A stretch of DNA of 64,000 nucleotides from Clostridia bacterium (GTDB lineage Bacteria; Bacillota; Clostridia; Peptostreptococcales; Acidaminobacteraceae), in the NCBI GenBank assembly GCA_014859095.1, contig JACUUV010000001.1, positions 62,001-126,000 on the forward strand, read 5' to 3'. Positions 54,261 through 63,194 of the stretch are shown one piece after another; position 1 is the stretch's first letter, and every line of letters begins with the position of its first letter. The notes beneath the pieces are model-generated. The model searched no databases and had not been told where the DNA came from. It was given only the letters and a program-made list of their open reading frames with translations. The position numbers and the translations under genes are program-made.

Positions 54261-54683
54261 TTACTCACCCTCTATCGATTGAATAATTTCAAGCGCTTTC
54301 ACTAAAATATCGCGTTCATCGTCATATTTTGCGAGCTGAACAACACTTCCGACATGTATGAACTTGGCATCCACAAAACCTTCCTCTCTTTGAGGATGGG
54401 TATTCGTAGTTACAGCTCTCATAAGATACCAGACCACGCTTTTCTCAATGACGTGATTATTGGACCAATAGTTTTTAAACCGATAGGACGTTTCTCCGAT
54501 CGGGCTGACGATTCTGGCCTTGATGCCAGCTTCCTCTCTAACCTCTCGAACTGATGTAAGTTCGGAAGTCTCATTCTTTTCGATTTTCCCTTTGGGAAGT
54601 ACCCAATCTCCATTTATCTTCTGTAGCATAAGTACGCTATTTCCTATAAAAACAACGCCTCCAGCACTGTAAACTCTTTTCAA
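54261..54683 (-). CDS. Nudix hydrolase, small
   Basis: The 140 residues show the Nudix box PKGKIEKNETSELTSVREVREEAG, all G, E, RE and EE positions kept, near residues 30-54. The substrate is unknown, of MutT/Ap4A-hydrolase-like type. It starts with TTG at 54683, with AGGTGATG just upstream. It leads the operon Nudix-whiA-lipoprotein-dnaE-pfkA-pyk-AKR; a TATACT-type -10 is near 54720, immediately after the tnaA terminator. Confidence 0.88.
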   Translation of the reverse strand: MKRVYSAGGVVFIGNSVLMLQKINGDWVLPKGKIEKNETSELTSVREVREEAGIKARIVSPIGETSYRFKNYWSNNHVIEKSVVWYLMRAVTTNTHPQREEGFVDAKFIHVGSVVQLAKYDDERDILVKALEIIQSIEGE

Positions 54684-54726
54684 GACATCACCTGCTTAGC
54701 ACATTAATTATTTTAATAGTATACCA

Positions 54727-54787
54727 TAAAAAAAGACGCATTACCAAACGAGCCCTCATTATTAGGGTGTTTTTTAATGCGTCTTTT
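54727..54787 (-). terminator. Terminator after tnaA
   Basis: AAAAGACGCATTA and TAATGCGTCTTTT pair over 13 bp, with an inner hairpin CCCTAATAATGAGGG in the loop, then T7 on the minus strand. Confidence 0.85.
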
Positions 54788-54800
54788 GATAACTATCGTC

Positions 54801-56183
54801 TTATTTTACGGGCTTCAATTTTGCTGTGAAATGTCTTAATACTTTTGGCTCGTAGTCAAACTCAAAACCTTTTAAAGTCTTGGCATATTCTGCGACTTTG
54901 ATCACCGCATCAGCGACGTAATCCATGTGGTCGTTCGTGTAGACACGTCTTGGAATTGTAAGTCTCATCAATTCAAGTGGCGATTCTAATGGTTCTCCTG
55001 TCTCATCATCTCTTCCAAGCAAGAAAGATCCGATTTCAACAGGTCTCACTCCACTTTCGATATAGACGGCGTTACAGACAGCTTGGGCAGGGAACTCATA
55101 GTAAGGAATTTGAGGACATAATTTTTTGCAATCCACAAATACCGCATGACCACCCGTTGGGTATTGGATCGGCACGCCAGCTTCTCTGAGTCGATCGCCC
55201 AAGTATTTGACTTGTGAGATTCTATAATCCAAATAACTGTAATCCAATCCTTCTTCAAGACCAACCGCAAGTGCCTGCATATCACGTCCAGCCAATCCGC
55301 CATAAGTCGGGAAACCTTCCATTGGTACTACTGTTGAACGGCATATGTTGTAAAAGTCTTCATCCTCTTTGATGGCAATCAAACCACCCATATTGACGAT
55401 ACCGTCTTTTTTAGCACTCATCATCATACCGTCGGCATAACTGAACATTTCTTGAGCAATTTCAAGAACCGATTTGTCTTCATAACCTTTTTCTCTTGTT
55501 TTGATGAAGTATGCATTCTCTGCATATCTTGCTGCGTCAATCCATACGGATAAACCGTGACGATGGGCGATTTCGCTCGCGCCCTTGATGTTTTCCATAG
55601 AAATTGGCTGTCCACCGGATGAATTGCAAGTCACTGTGATAATCAAAGCGGAAATGTTCTCTGCTCCATGTTCACTTATAAAAGCTTCCAATTGGCCGAG
55701 ATCGAAATCACCTTTAAAATCATCATATTTATCTGTGTCAAATGCTTTGTCATCTATTAGGTTGATCGGTTTGCCACCCGCCAAAAGCACGTGTCCCATA
55801 GTTGTATCAAAATGCATGTTGTTGAGGACATATTGTCCTTTATGCTTCACCAAATTCGGCAAAACAACTTGCTCCGCTCCACGACCTTGATGTGTTGGTA
55901 TGATATATTTGTAACCAGTGATTTTTTGAACGACCTCTTCAAGCGCATAGAAAGATCTGCTGCCCGCATAGGATTCGTCTCCAATCATAATGGCCGCCCA
56001 TTGACGGTCACTCATCGCTCCAGTTCCACTATCTGTGAGCAAATCGATATATATATCTTCAGCTCTTAGTGAAAATGGGTTGTAACCTGCTTCAACCAAT
56101 CTTTTTTCTCTTTCCTCTTTGGGAATGATGCTGATCCTTTCGACCATTTTAATTTTAAATGGTTCCGGTACTCTTTTTGCCAT
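54801..56183 (-). CDS. tnaA: Tryptophanase
   Basis: Tryptophanase splits tryptophan to indole, pyruvate and ammonia with PLP. The 460 residues have [27 protein letters not shown], the PLP-lysine site [10 protein letters not shown] (K258/K259), [13 protein letters not shown] and [10 protein letters not shown]. Residues that separate it from tyrosine phenol-lyase favour tryptophanase: FDTT (D126, where the lyase has FTTT) and [11 protein letters not shown] (where the lyase has an Arg). RBS GGAGG precedes ATG 56183. It has its own leader and terminator inside the yvcK-whiA cluster. Confidence 0.92.
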   Translation of the reverse strand: MAKRVPEPFKIKMVERISIIPKEEREKRLVEAGYNPFSLRAEDIYIDLLTDSGTGAMSDRQWAAIMIGDESYAGSRSFYALEEVVQKITGYKYIIPTHQGRGAEQVVLPNLVKHKGQYVLNNMHFDTTMGHVLLAGGKPINLIDDKAFDTDKYDDFKGDFDLGQLEAFISEHGAENISALIITVTCNSSGGQPISMENIKGASEIAHRHGLSVWIDAARYAENAYFIKTREKGYEDKSVLEIAQEMFSYADGMMMSAKKDGIVNMGGLIAIKEDEDFYNICRSTVVPMEGFPTYGGLAGRDMQALAVGLEEGLDYSYLDYRISQVKYLGDRLREAGVPIQYPTGGHAVFVDCKKLCPQIPYYEFPAQAVCNAVYIESGVRPVEIGSFLLGRDDETGEPLESPLELMRLTIPRRVYTNDHMDYVADAVIKVAEYAKTLKGFEFDYEPKVLRHFTAKLKPVK

Positions 56184-56278
56184 AAAAAACGCCTCCTCAG
56201 TTTTTTTTGAAGGTGAATTTTTTAAAAGATAAGAGCATTACCTTTGCAAATCACACTGTCAATGCTACTCAGTCAACA

Positions 56279-56309
56279 CTAAAAAATTTTATGGCTTAAA
56301 ATTTTTTAG
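56279..56309. repeat. Perfect 13-bp inverted repeat at the tnaA transcript start
   Basis: CTAAAAAATTTTA (56279-56291) and TAAAATTTTTTAG (56297-56309), five bases apart. It lies just after the -10 TATAAT (56318-56323, minus strand), so it is either an operator at +1 or a 5' stem-loop of the mRNA. Confidence 0.6.
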
Positions 56310-56329
56310 CTATTTCCATTATACAACAA

Positions 56330-56367
56330 AAGAAAGCCGCAAAGGATAAATATTTTCCAAGCGGCCA
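56330..56367 (-). terminator. Terminator after yvcK
   Basis: GCCGC and GCGGC with inner GGA/TCC pairing, then TTTCTTTT on the minus strand; next to the tnaA promoter. Confidence 0.6.
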
Positions 56368-56387
56368 TATAATTTTTTTTATTCATT

Positions 56388-57365
56388 TTATCCACGGTCA
56401 TAAACTTTTTCAATGTAAGCAAGCAGTTCTTTACTGATTACAGATGCGTTGTGACGCACATAGCCTTTCTTGACATCTATGAAATCTCCTTCAATCAAAC
56501 CAATCTCGTTTTCAATGAGGTAACGCTTATCATCAGCAGTTGTTTTGACCATCTCAGCAGATTCATTGACATATCTTGAGACGATATCATCACTGGCGAT
56601 GCCTTTGTTGGCCACCAGATAATCAACACGATTGAGTCTCGTATGTTTGAAAATCAACTTAAGATGTTCTCCTGCACTAAGTCCGTCTGTTTCTCCAGGT
56701 TGAGTCATGATATTGGATATATAAAATATTGATGCACTACTTTCATTGATCGCATCTACCACCTGATGGATCAACAAATTGGGAATGATGCTGGTATATA
56801 GGCTGCCAGGACCAAGTACAATCATATCCGCCTTCTTGATTCGATCAACTACTTGCCTGCTGGTCCTGGCATCTGTGGGTTCAATCCAAATCCGTTCGAT
56901 TTTGGACTTACGTTTGATCACTTCATACGGTATGTTGGATTCACCTGCGACAATGGTACCACCTGCAAGTTCCGCAAATAAGGTCAAATCTTCCTCAGAA
57001 ACCGGAAAAACTTCACCGGTTATTGCAAATATATCTGATATTTTGCGAATGGCCATCTCAAAATTATCCGAGATTCCAACCATGGCAGCAATCATCAAGT
57101 TTCCAAAATTCTGTCCTTTGAGACGACCTTCATTAAATCTGTATTGGAAAAGATCCTGCAGAATCGGTTCTTTGTTGGCCAGTGCCAAGATACAGTTTCT
57201 GACGTCTCCAGGTGGCAACATGCCAAGATCCTCACGCAAAACTCCTGATCCGCCGCCATCGTCTGCCACAGTGACCACCGCAGTGATATTGCTGGATATT
57301 TCTTTGAGTCCACGCAAAATTATGGATAATCCTGTTCCTCCTCCAAGGGCCACAACATTTACCAT
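56388..57365 (-). CDS. yvcK: Gluconeogenesis factor YvcK (GlmR)
   Basis: The 325 residues begin with the signature VVALGGGTGLSIILRGLKE and VVTVADDGGGSGVLR, followed by LPPGDVRNCILAL and VLGPGSLYTSIIPNLL. YvcK/GlmR binds UDP-GlcNAc and steers carbon to cell-wall precursors. RBS AGTGTAACGGAG precedes ATG 57365. It follows rapZ by six bases. Confidence 0.95.
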   Translation of the reverse strand: MVNVVALGGGTGLSIILRGLKEISSNITAVVTVADDGGGSGVLREDLGMLPPGDVRNCILALANKEPILQDLFQYRFNEGRLKGQNFGNLMIAAMVGISDNFEMAIRKISDIFAITGEVFPVSEEDLTLFAELAGGTIVAGESNIPYEVIKRKSKIERIWIEPTDARTSRQVVDRIKKADMIVLGPGSLYTSIIPNLLIHQVVDAINESSASIFYISNIMTQPGETDGLSAGEHLKLIFKHTRLNRVDYLVANKGIASDDIVSRYVNESAEMVKTTADDKRYLIENEIGLIEGDFIDVKKGYVRHNASVISKELLAYIEKVYDRG

Positions 57366-57371
57366 ACTCCG

Positions 57372-58232
57372 TTACACTTCCCTTTTGATGTCACGATGCA
57401 CTATTTTGATGTTGTAACCGTGATTGTCGAAATGTTTTGCAAGTTCGTTGATAAATGTCACAGAACGATGCTGCCCACCCGTACATCCTAAGGAAACCAC
57501 CAATTGCATTCTCCCATCTTTTTTGAAACAGGAAAGCGAGTAGTCCAGCAAGTTCTTGATATGCTCCAGCATTTTTTTGCTCTCTTCAAATCCCATCACA
57601 AAATCACTGACCGCCTGATCATTTCCGGTCATTCCCCTCAATGTTTCAATATAGAACGGATTGGGCAGAAATCTGACATCAAACAAAAAATCAGAATCGA
57701 GTGGGATGCCTTTTTTGAAACCAAATGAGATGAGCGTCAAAGAAACCGTTTTTTTTGTCTCATCGATCTCGAGGTGTCTGGAAATCTCATTCTTCAATTC
57801 GGCTTGATTGGTGGTGCTTGTGTTTATGACATAATCGGCTTTGTTTTTCAGCGTCTCCAGCAGATCCTTCTCAGCGATGATGGCATCCTCGATTCTACCG
57901 CTGGGATCGAGTGGATGCGTTCTTCGAGTCTCTTTGAATCTCTTTAAGATCACATCGTCATTGGCCTCAAAATAGAATATCTTATATGGATACTCTTTGC
58001 TTTTCAACAGTTCCAGATTATTTTCCAGATCTTTAAAAAATTTACCGCCTCTGATATCGATGACGAGTGCGATATTGGAAATGTTTTCTGAGCTTTGCTC
58101 CAAAAGTTCAATGAAACTTGGAATCAAAGACGGTGGAAGATTATCCACACAATAAAATCCGAGATCTTCAAACACTTTTTTTGCCTGACTCTTCCCTGCA
58201 CCTGATTGACCAGATATTATAATGAAATTCAT
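57372..58232 (-). CDS. rapZ: RNase adapter/nucleotide-binding protein RapZ (YvcJ)
   Basis: The 286 residues have an N-terminal P-loop (SGQSGAGKSQAKKVFEDLGFYCVDNLP), then LVIDIRGG, and a C-terminal half with SFGFKKGIP, DVRFLPNPF and VSLGCTGGQHRSVTF, all diagnostic. RapZ-type proteins sense GlcN6P-derived wall precursors. It overlaps in function with YvcK next door. RBS GGAGGC precedes ATG 58232. Confidence 0.95.
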   Translation of the reverse strand: MNFIIISGQSGAGKSQAKKVFEDLGFYCVDNLPPSLIPSFIELLEQSSENISNIALVIDIRGGKFFKDLENNLELLKSKEYPYKIFYFEANDDVILKRFKETRRTHPLDPSGRIEDAIIAEKDLLETLKNKADYVINTSTTNQAELKNEISRHLEIDETKKTVSLTLISFGFKKGIPLDSDFLFDVRFLPNPFYIETLRGMTGNDQAVSDFVMGFEESKKMLEHIKNLLDYSLSCFKKDGRMQLVVSLGCTGGQHRSVTFINELAKHFDNHGYNIKIVHRDIKREV

Positions 58233-58246
58233 GATGCCTCCTCCGA

Positions 58247-58975
58247 CTATTCTTCTATGATGTTATATACTCTTTTGGGATCCAGTCCCGCTTCTATCAC
58301 TCTTGAAATGGAATCCTCGACTTTGCCGATATCCTCAATCTTATGGGCATCACTGTTGAGCACGAATTTTACAGGAAACTGCATAGCGATAACAATCTCA
58401 TCAGTGGTCAAATGACCATGGCTGTTATTGATTTCAAGCATGGTACCTGTTTCAGCTGCTGCCTTGGCGACAGCGGCGATATCAATCGGTCCTTTTGCGC
58501 CGGGATGAGTGATCATATTGATCTTATTATTTCTCATAGCTGAGATCATGGCCTCAGTATTTGTTTTTAAAGCACGATTATGGATTTTCTTTGAAAATTT
58601 GCTGAAAATGTTGTCCAAATGAATTTTGTAATCCATTTTCAAATTGCTTCCAAAATGGTATCCTGCATTCACCCAATCATTCATCCCGCGCATCTCCTCA
58701 TCGAGGTCTATTCTTCCATCGACACCGAGAATATTCGCTTCAAGGCCTAAAAGAACTTTGATTTGGGGATATTTTTCGTTCAAATGATCAATTTCTCTTC
58801 TAAGAACACCGTATTCAATTCTTTTTATTCCATATCCGTTGTGGCTTGGACCATGATCTGTTATCGCAATTTCCTCTAGACCGATTTCAATGGCCCTTTG
58901 AACAATGGCTTCAAGATCGTTGTTGCTGTCTCCGCTGTATCTCGAATGCATATGATAATCACCTCTGATTCTCAT
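58247..58975 (-). CDS. PHP-domain phosphoesterase (HisJ/YcdX-like)
   Basis: ATG 58975 (MRIRGDYHMHSRYSGD) is favoured because TAGGTG lies six bases upstream. The 242 residues carry PHP metal motifs DYHMHSRYSGDS, AITDHGPSHNGYG, GLEANI, THPGAKGPIDI and LNSDAHKIEDIG. PHP enzymes hydrolyse phosphate esters; histidinol-phosphate is one option but no his genes are near. Conserved position between murB and rapZ. Confidence 0.92.
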   Translation of the reverse strand: MRIRGDYHMHSRYSGDSNNDLEAIVQRAIEIGLEEIAITDHGPSHNGYGIKRIEYGVLRREIDHLNEKYPQIKVLLGLEANILGVDGRIDLDEEMRGMNDWVNAGYHFGSNLKMDYKIHLDNIFSKFSKKIHNRALKTNTEAMISAMRNNKINMITHPGAKGPIDIAAVAKAAAETGTMLEINNSHGHLTTDEIVIAMQFPVKFVLNSDAHKIEDIGKVEDSISRVIEAGLDPKRVYNIIEE

Positions 58976-59047
58976 GCACATCACCTACTTTCATTTATTA
59001 TTATATTCTATTATACCAATTTTTTGCTCAATAAAATCATTCATTCA

Positions 59048-59075
59048 ATAAAAAAGCGCTCAATAATGAGCGCTC
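59048..59075 (-). terminator. Terminator after murB
   Basis: AGCGCTC/GAGCGCT, 7-bp stem (each arm nearly self-complementary), then T6 on the minus strand. Confidence 0.85.
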
Positions 59076-59082
59076 AAAGATA

Positions 59083-59985
59083 CTATTCTTTTCCAAATAT
59101 ACGGACTTCTCTTTCAAGATCAACATCAAAAGTGTCTTTTACAACCTTTTGGATCACTCGAATCAAATCCATGACTTCATTGCATGTGGCATTCCCCACA
59201 TTGATCACGAAACCGCAGTGTTTTTCAGAAACTTGTGCATCGCCATGACGCAAACCTCTCAAGCCTGCATCTTCAATAAGCTGACCCGCATAAAATCCCG
59301 GAGGTCTTTTGAAAGTGCTTCCCGCACTTGGATATTCAAGTGGTTGCCTTGAGACTCTTTTGTAAGTGAGCTCATTTATGATCTCTTGAATGATCATCGG
59401 ATCACCTTTTTCAAGTTTTATGGCACATCGCAAAACAATGTACCCCTTGTCCCTCACAACACTTGTCCGATAATCAAAGGCAAGTGCTTTGGAATCAAAT
59501 CTAACGATCTCATCTTCAGGGGTTATGACTTCCACCCACTCGATGACATCTTTGATTTCACCATCATATGCACCTGCGTTCATGAAAATGGCTCCGCCCA
59601 GTGTTCCTGGAATTCCCGATGCGAATTCAAATCCCTTCAAAGAAGCCCTTTGAATCATTTTAGACAGTTTGGAGAGCAATACACCCGCTTCTGCTATAAC
59701 GGTATCTCCATCAAACTCAACAGAACTCATCTGTTCGGAAATTTTTATGATCAAAGCATCTATTCCTTTATCTTCGACCAAGATGTTGGATCCGTTACCC
59801 ATGATCAAATACGGCTGGTCCATAGCTTTACACAATCTGATTGTATTGACAATCTGATCGGAATTTTCCGGTAAAACGAGGATCTTTGCTGGACCGCCAA
59901 TCCTAAACGAGGTGTGCTTCGCCATCGGTTCATTCAACAAAATCTGATGTTCTCTATATATTTTTCTTAAAGATTCCAATACCAT
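59083..59985 (-). CDS. murB: UDP-N-acetylenolpyruvoylglucosamine reductase
   Basis: MurB reduces UDP-GlcNAc-enolpyruvate to UDP-MurNAc with NADPH and FAD. The 300 residues show MAKHTSFRIGGPAKILVLPE, ILVEDKGIDALIIK, the FAD motif GFEFASGIPGTLGGAIFMNAGAYDGEI, YPSAGSTFKRP (proton-donor Ser) and EKHCGFVINVGNAT (catalytic Glu). This is the shorter type without the Y-loop. RBS GGAGTAA precedes ATG 59985. Confidence 0.96.
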   Translation of the reverse strand: MVLESLRKIYREHQILLNEPMAKHTSFRIGGPAKILVLPENSDQIVNTIRLCKAMDQPYLIMGNGSNILVEDKGIDALIIKISEQMSSVEFDGDTVIAEAGVLLSKLSKMIQRASLKGFEFASGIPGTLGGAIFMNAGAYDGEIKDVIEWVEVITPEDEIVRFDSKALAFDYRTSVVRDKGYIVLRCAIKLEKGDPMIIQEIINELTYKRVSRQPLEYPSAGSTFKRPPGFYAGQLIEDAGLRGLRHGDAQVSEKHCGFVINVGNATCNEVMDLIRVIQKVVKDTFDVDLEREVRIFGKE

Positions 59986-60026
59986 TATTTACTCCAATCA
60001 AATGTCTTGTGTAAAACCCTAAAACA

Positions 60027-60055
60027 TTCTAACACAAAACCTTTGTAGTGACAAC
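60027..60055 (-). promoter_or_regulatory. Promoter of murB
   Basis: TTGTCA (60050-60055), 17 bases, TAGAAT (60027-60032) on the minus strand, 42 bases before the murB start. Confidence 0.7.
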
Positions 60056-60061
60056 TTTCAT

Positions 60062-60445
60062 TTATTTGATTTCCCCATGTTTTTCTTCATGGGTGATTTC
60101 AACAATCTTGTTGTTGGAATCCAAAAAGACGACATCAGGTTCAAATGTTTTTGCTTCTTCTCTATTCAAAATACAATAAGCGATGATGATGACTACATCT
60201 CCCGGTTGAACCAAACGCGCAGCTGCGCCGTTTAAGCAGACGATTCCACTTCCTCGCTCGCCGCATATGGTGTAGGTTTCGAGCCTGGCGCCATTGTTAT
60301 TGTTCACAATTTGCACTTTTTCTCCCGGCAATATTCCAGCCGCATCGAGCAAATCCTGATCAATGGTGATGCTTCCGACGTAGTTTAGATTGGCCTCAGT
60401 AACTGTAGCCCTATGAATTTTACTTTTATACATATGCAACAACAT
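60062..60445 (-). CDS. panD: Aspartate 1-decarboxylase
   Basis: PanD makes beta-alanine from aspartate and is self-processed to give a pyruvoyl group. The 127 residues have [21 protein letters not shown] with the cleavage site between G24 and S25, then [20 protein letters not shown] and the conserved [11 protein letters not shown] tail. RBS GGAGGAAA precedes ATG 60445. Third of the panB-panC-panD order, last gene of the operon. Confidence 0.96.
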   Translation of the reverse strand: MLLHMYKSKIHRATVTEANLNYVGSITIDQDLLDAAGILPGEKVQIVNNNNGARLETYTICGERGSGIVCLNGAAARLVQPGDVVIIIAYCILNREEAKTFEPDVVFLDSNNKIVEITHEEKHGEIK

Positions 60446-60466
60446 ATTTTCCTCCTGTATATCCTT

Positions 60467-61315
60467 TCAGATAGTCATTCTCATATTGTCGATCAATCTG
60501 GTCTTTCCAATTCTAACAGCCACAGCAAACAGCACATCACCGACAACGGTATCAATATCCGACAAATTATCATTTTCTACAATTTGAACATAATCAATCA
60601 CTGCACTGGAAGCTGTCATAATATGGGCCTTCATTTGCTCAATGATTTTATTTGAATTTCTCTCGCCATCTTGGATGAGACTCGAAGCGATTTTCAGTGA
60701 CTCACTCAGCACCAGAGCTTCTTTTCGCTCAATAGCATTCAGGTATACATTTCTTGAACTCATTGCCAAACCATCATTTTCTCTCATGATCGGACATGGT
60801 ATGATTTTGAGGTTCATATTCAAATCTCTGACCATTTTGTCAAGTACGGCTACTTGTTGTGCGTCTTTTTGTCCGAAAAATGCAAGATCGGGTTCGACGA
60901 TATTGAATAATTTATTGACAACCGATGTGACCCCTTTGAAATGTCCTGGTCTGCTTGCCCCACATAGCGTATGAGTGATTCCACCCTCACACTCCACAAA
61001 AGTGGAATATCCTGCCGGGTACATCTCGCTTACTTCGGGAGTGAACACATAATGCACACCAAGTTCCTCACATAGTTTCAAATCTCTTTCCATATTTCTA
61101 GGGTAGGATTCAAAATCCTCGCCGGGGCCAAATTGAGTCGGATTGACGAATATACTTACCACCACACAATCCGTTTCATTTATCGCTTCTTTCATGAGAG
61201 ACATATGTCCGTCGTGGAAGAACCCCATCGTTGGAACAAATCCTATTTTTTTCCCATCTTTCCTCTCTATGGAAAGTGCATGTTTGAGTGCATTGATCTC
61301 ATTGAATACTTGCAT
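60467..61315 (-). CDS. panC: Pantothenate synthetase
   Basis: PanC joins pantoate and beta-alanine using ATP. The 282 residues have FVPTMGFFHDGHMSLM (the HxGH ATP-binding motif), FVNPTQFGPGEDFESYPR, TPEVSEMYPAGYSTFVE, FFGQKDAQQVAVLDKMVRDLN and MSSRNVYL. RBS AGGTGT precedes ATG 61315. It follows panB by 17 bases. Confidence 0.96.
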   Translation of the reverse strand: MQVFNEINALKHALSIERKDGKKIGFVPTMGFFHDGHMSLMKEAINETDCVVVSIFVNPTQFGPGEDFESYPRNMERDLKLCEELGVHYVFTPEVSEMYPAGYSTFVECEGGITHTLCGASRPGHFKGVTSVVNKLFNIVEPDLAFFGQKDAQQVAVLDKMVRDLNMNLKIIPCPIMRENDGLAMSSRNVYLNAIERKEALVLSESLKIASSLIQDGERNSNKIIEQMKAHIMTASSAVIDYVQIVENDNLSDIDTVVGDVLFAVAVRIGKTRLIDNMRMTI

Positions 61316-61332
61316 CCGACACCTCTTGTCAT

Positions 61333-62163
61333 TTAATATAATCGATTTAAAATATCTTCACTGATTTTGAACGTATGCTTTATTTCAGGAAACTCTCCGG
61401 ATTTGACCTCTTCACAATACAATTTCACGGCGTCTGCTATGGCGATGTTGAGTTCAGCATAAGCTTTAACGAATTTCGGTCTGAAATCATTATACATGCC
61501 AAGCATATCCTGAATGACCAACACTTGGCCATCACACCCCGCACCGGCGCCAATGCCAATGGTCGGAATATCCAATTGTTCGGAAATGATGGTTGCGAGT
61601 TTTTCAGGAATACATTCCAAAACTATGGAAAAACATCCCAATGCTTCGAGTACTTTTGCTTCTTCAATCAATTTCTTGGCTTGATTCTCAGATTTTCCCT
61701 GAACTTTGAATCCACCCATCATATTGACAGATTGAGGCGTCAATCCCAGGTGACCCATAACAGGAATTTTTGCTGCGATTATGGCCTCAATCTGTTTCGA
61801 GATTTCACTGCCACCCTCCAATTTGACGGCGTGCGATCCTGTTTCCTTTATGATTCTACCTGCGTTTCTAACCGCATCCTCCACACTGACATGATAGGAC
61901 ATGAACGGCATGTCACAAACCACAAGCGCATTCTCTGTACCACGCTTCACTGCTTTGGCATGATGAATCATGTCCTCCATGGTCACTGCAAGAGTATCCT
62001 CATAGCCAAGCATGGTCATTCCAAGTGAATCACCCACCAAAAGACAGTCCACACCGGCGCGATCAAGTGTCTTGGCCATCGAATAATCATATGCGGTTAA
62101 AACAGTTATTTTTTCTTTTTTCACTTTCATTTCTTGAAAACTTGCAACAGTGGTCTTAGCCAT
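61333..62163 (-). CDS. panB: 3-methyl-2-oxobutanoate hydroxymethyltransferase
   Basis: PanB makes ketopantoate using methylene-tetrahydrofolate. The 276 residues have [80 protein letters not shown] and [21 protein letters not shown]. It overlaps the DUF2520 gene by eight bases, so the two are coupled. Confidence 0.96.
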   Translation of the reverse strand: MAKTTVASFQEMKVKKEKITVLTAYDYSMAKTLDRAGVDCLLVGDSLGMTMLGYEDTLAVTMEDMIHHAKAVKRGTENALVVCDMPFMSYHVSVEDAVRNAGRIIKETGSHAVKLEGGSEISKQIEAIIAAKIPVMGHLGLTPQSVNMMGGFKVQGKSENQAKKLIEEAKVLEALGCFSIVLECIPEKLATIISEQLDIPTIGIGAGAGCDGQVLVIQDMLGMYNDFRPKFVKAYAELNIAIADAVKLYCEEVKSGEFPEIKHTFKISEDILNRLY

Positions 62164-63013
62164 GGTTTTCCTCCTTCAAACGCGTTGAGATACCCTTTGC
62201 GATTTCCTTGTCCAATCCTTTTTCAAGGGCGATTTCAACCGTATATTCCCCTAATTTCGAGTAAAGTTCCCGTTCCAATCCCGATAGGACCGACAGATGG
62301 TTGTCAATGGTCTTTAAATCGCCTCTTACAATGGGACCGGTCATTGCTTTGACCGTACCAAATTGCCTGACGTTGTTTATCGTGCCTTCAACCAATGGCC
62401 ATAGCGCTTTTAGCGCAAATTCTTTCGTATATCCAAGGGATTCAAATTGCTTGGTTCCAAAATCAAGTGTTGCCACCAGATAGTTGGATACCGCGACCGC
62501 AGCCAAATGGTATTTGACCTTGTTCTCTTTGTCGATTTTGAAATATTTGATTTTATGATTGTTAAGCCAATTCATCATTTTTTCGTCCAAATCACCTTCG
62601 ATACTGAAATAGGTGCTTGGAATCGACTTTTGTGCCTCATCGGGATCTGCGAAAGATTGAAGTGGATGAACACTCAATATTTTCGCTCCTTTTGACCGTA
62701 ATGGCGCCAATACCTCAGAGGTGTGGACACCACTCGTGTGTAGTATGTACTTACGTGATAAAGATTCTGAAGCATTGGACAAATCCCTTACAACGACTTC
62801 AATGGCATCATCATTTACAGCTATAATAATCAAATCACTGTTTAAAATCAAATCCTTCAGAGAGTCATATGCTATCGCATTGATTTTTTCAGCGGCGTAG
62901 ATTGTATGGGCCATCGTCTTGCTGTAATAACCGGATACGGACTGGTCCACCCCATTGAAATACATCCCAAGAGACTTGCCGACAGCGCCTGCGCCTATAA
63001 TACCAATCATCAT
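62156..63013 (-). CDS. Rossmann/DUF2520 protein, ketopantoate-reductase-like
   Basis: The 285 residues have an N-terminal Rossmann motif [18 protein letters not shown] and a C-terminal DUF2520 (about 130-285; [53 protein letters not shown]). Genes of this type often lie next to panB and may stand in for PanE in reducing ketopantoate; that role is inferred. First gene of the pan operon, behind the structured leader. RBS AGGAAGTG precedes the tandem ATG at 63013/63010. Confidence 0.9.
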   Translation of the reverse strand: MMIGIIGAGAVGKSLGMYFNGVDQSVSGYYSKTMAHTIYAAEKINAIAYDSLKDLILNSDLIIIAVNDDAIEVVVRDLSNASESLSRKYILHTSGVHTSEVLAPLRSKGAKILSVHPLQSFADPDEAQKSIPSTYFSIEGDLDEKMMNWLNNHKIKYFKIDKENKVKYHLAAVAVSNYLVATLDFGTKQFESLGYTKEFALKALWPLVEGTINNVRQFGTVKAMTGPIVRGDLKTIDNHLSVLSGLERELYSKLGEYTVEIALEKGLDKEIAKGISTRLKEENHG

Positions 63014-63174
63014 AGTGTGTCACTTCCTTTTTTTGCAACAAAAAAACTCTTTCTGCACAAGACAAAAAGAGTTATATCACATAACCTTTATTTCAGTCTC
63101 GGGCAAGTTTGCTCAGAGCCGTAATGGATTCAAAACATGGATCAATCGGAATGTATGGTCCTTTCGGTACCATC
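63014..63174 (-). promoter_or_regulatory. Structured leader of the pan operon (candidate pan-type riboregulator)
   Basis: The predicted transcript starts near 63174. A first hairpin (63155-63173) is ATGGT-A-CC / GG-ACCAT with a GAAA loop and one bulged A. A second (63097-63118) is CTCTGAGCA / TGCCCGAG with a bulged A and one mismatch. An intrinsic terminator (63039-63073: AACTCTTT/AAAGAGTT then T7) ends just before the RBS. The layout recalls the pan motif described upstream of panB in Firmicutes, but I could not compare it with that model. Confidence 0.5.
63039..63073 (-). terminator. Intrinsic terminator in the pan leader
   Basis: AACTCTTT (63066-63073 on the minus strand as read) pairs with AAAGAGTT (63045-63052), then T7. 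It is between the promoter and the first gene, so a regulated terminator. Confidence 0.75.
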
Positions 63175-63180
63175 AGTATA

Positions 63181-63189
63181 ATTATATCA
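63181..63189 (-). promoter_or_regulatory. Extended -10 promoter of the pan operon
   Basis: TGATATAAT, i.e. TG-n-TATAAT, on the minus strand. No good -35 box: the place where it should be lies inside the inverted-repeat element. Confidence 0.65.
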
Positions 63190-63194
63190 CAAAA

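Noticed and set aside
54801-56183. Tyrosine phenol-lyase as the identity of the tnaA-like gene
   Set aside because: Asp in FDTT and Ile in VEIGS match tryptophanase; the lyase has Thr and Arg at these places.
56184-56330. A tnaC-type leader peptide for tnaA
   Set aside because: The only short frame near the start (about seven codons from ATGGAAATAGCT) has no Trp, and no TnaC-like sequence was found.
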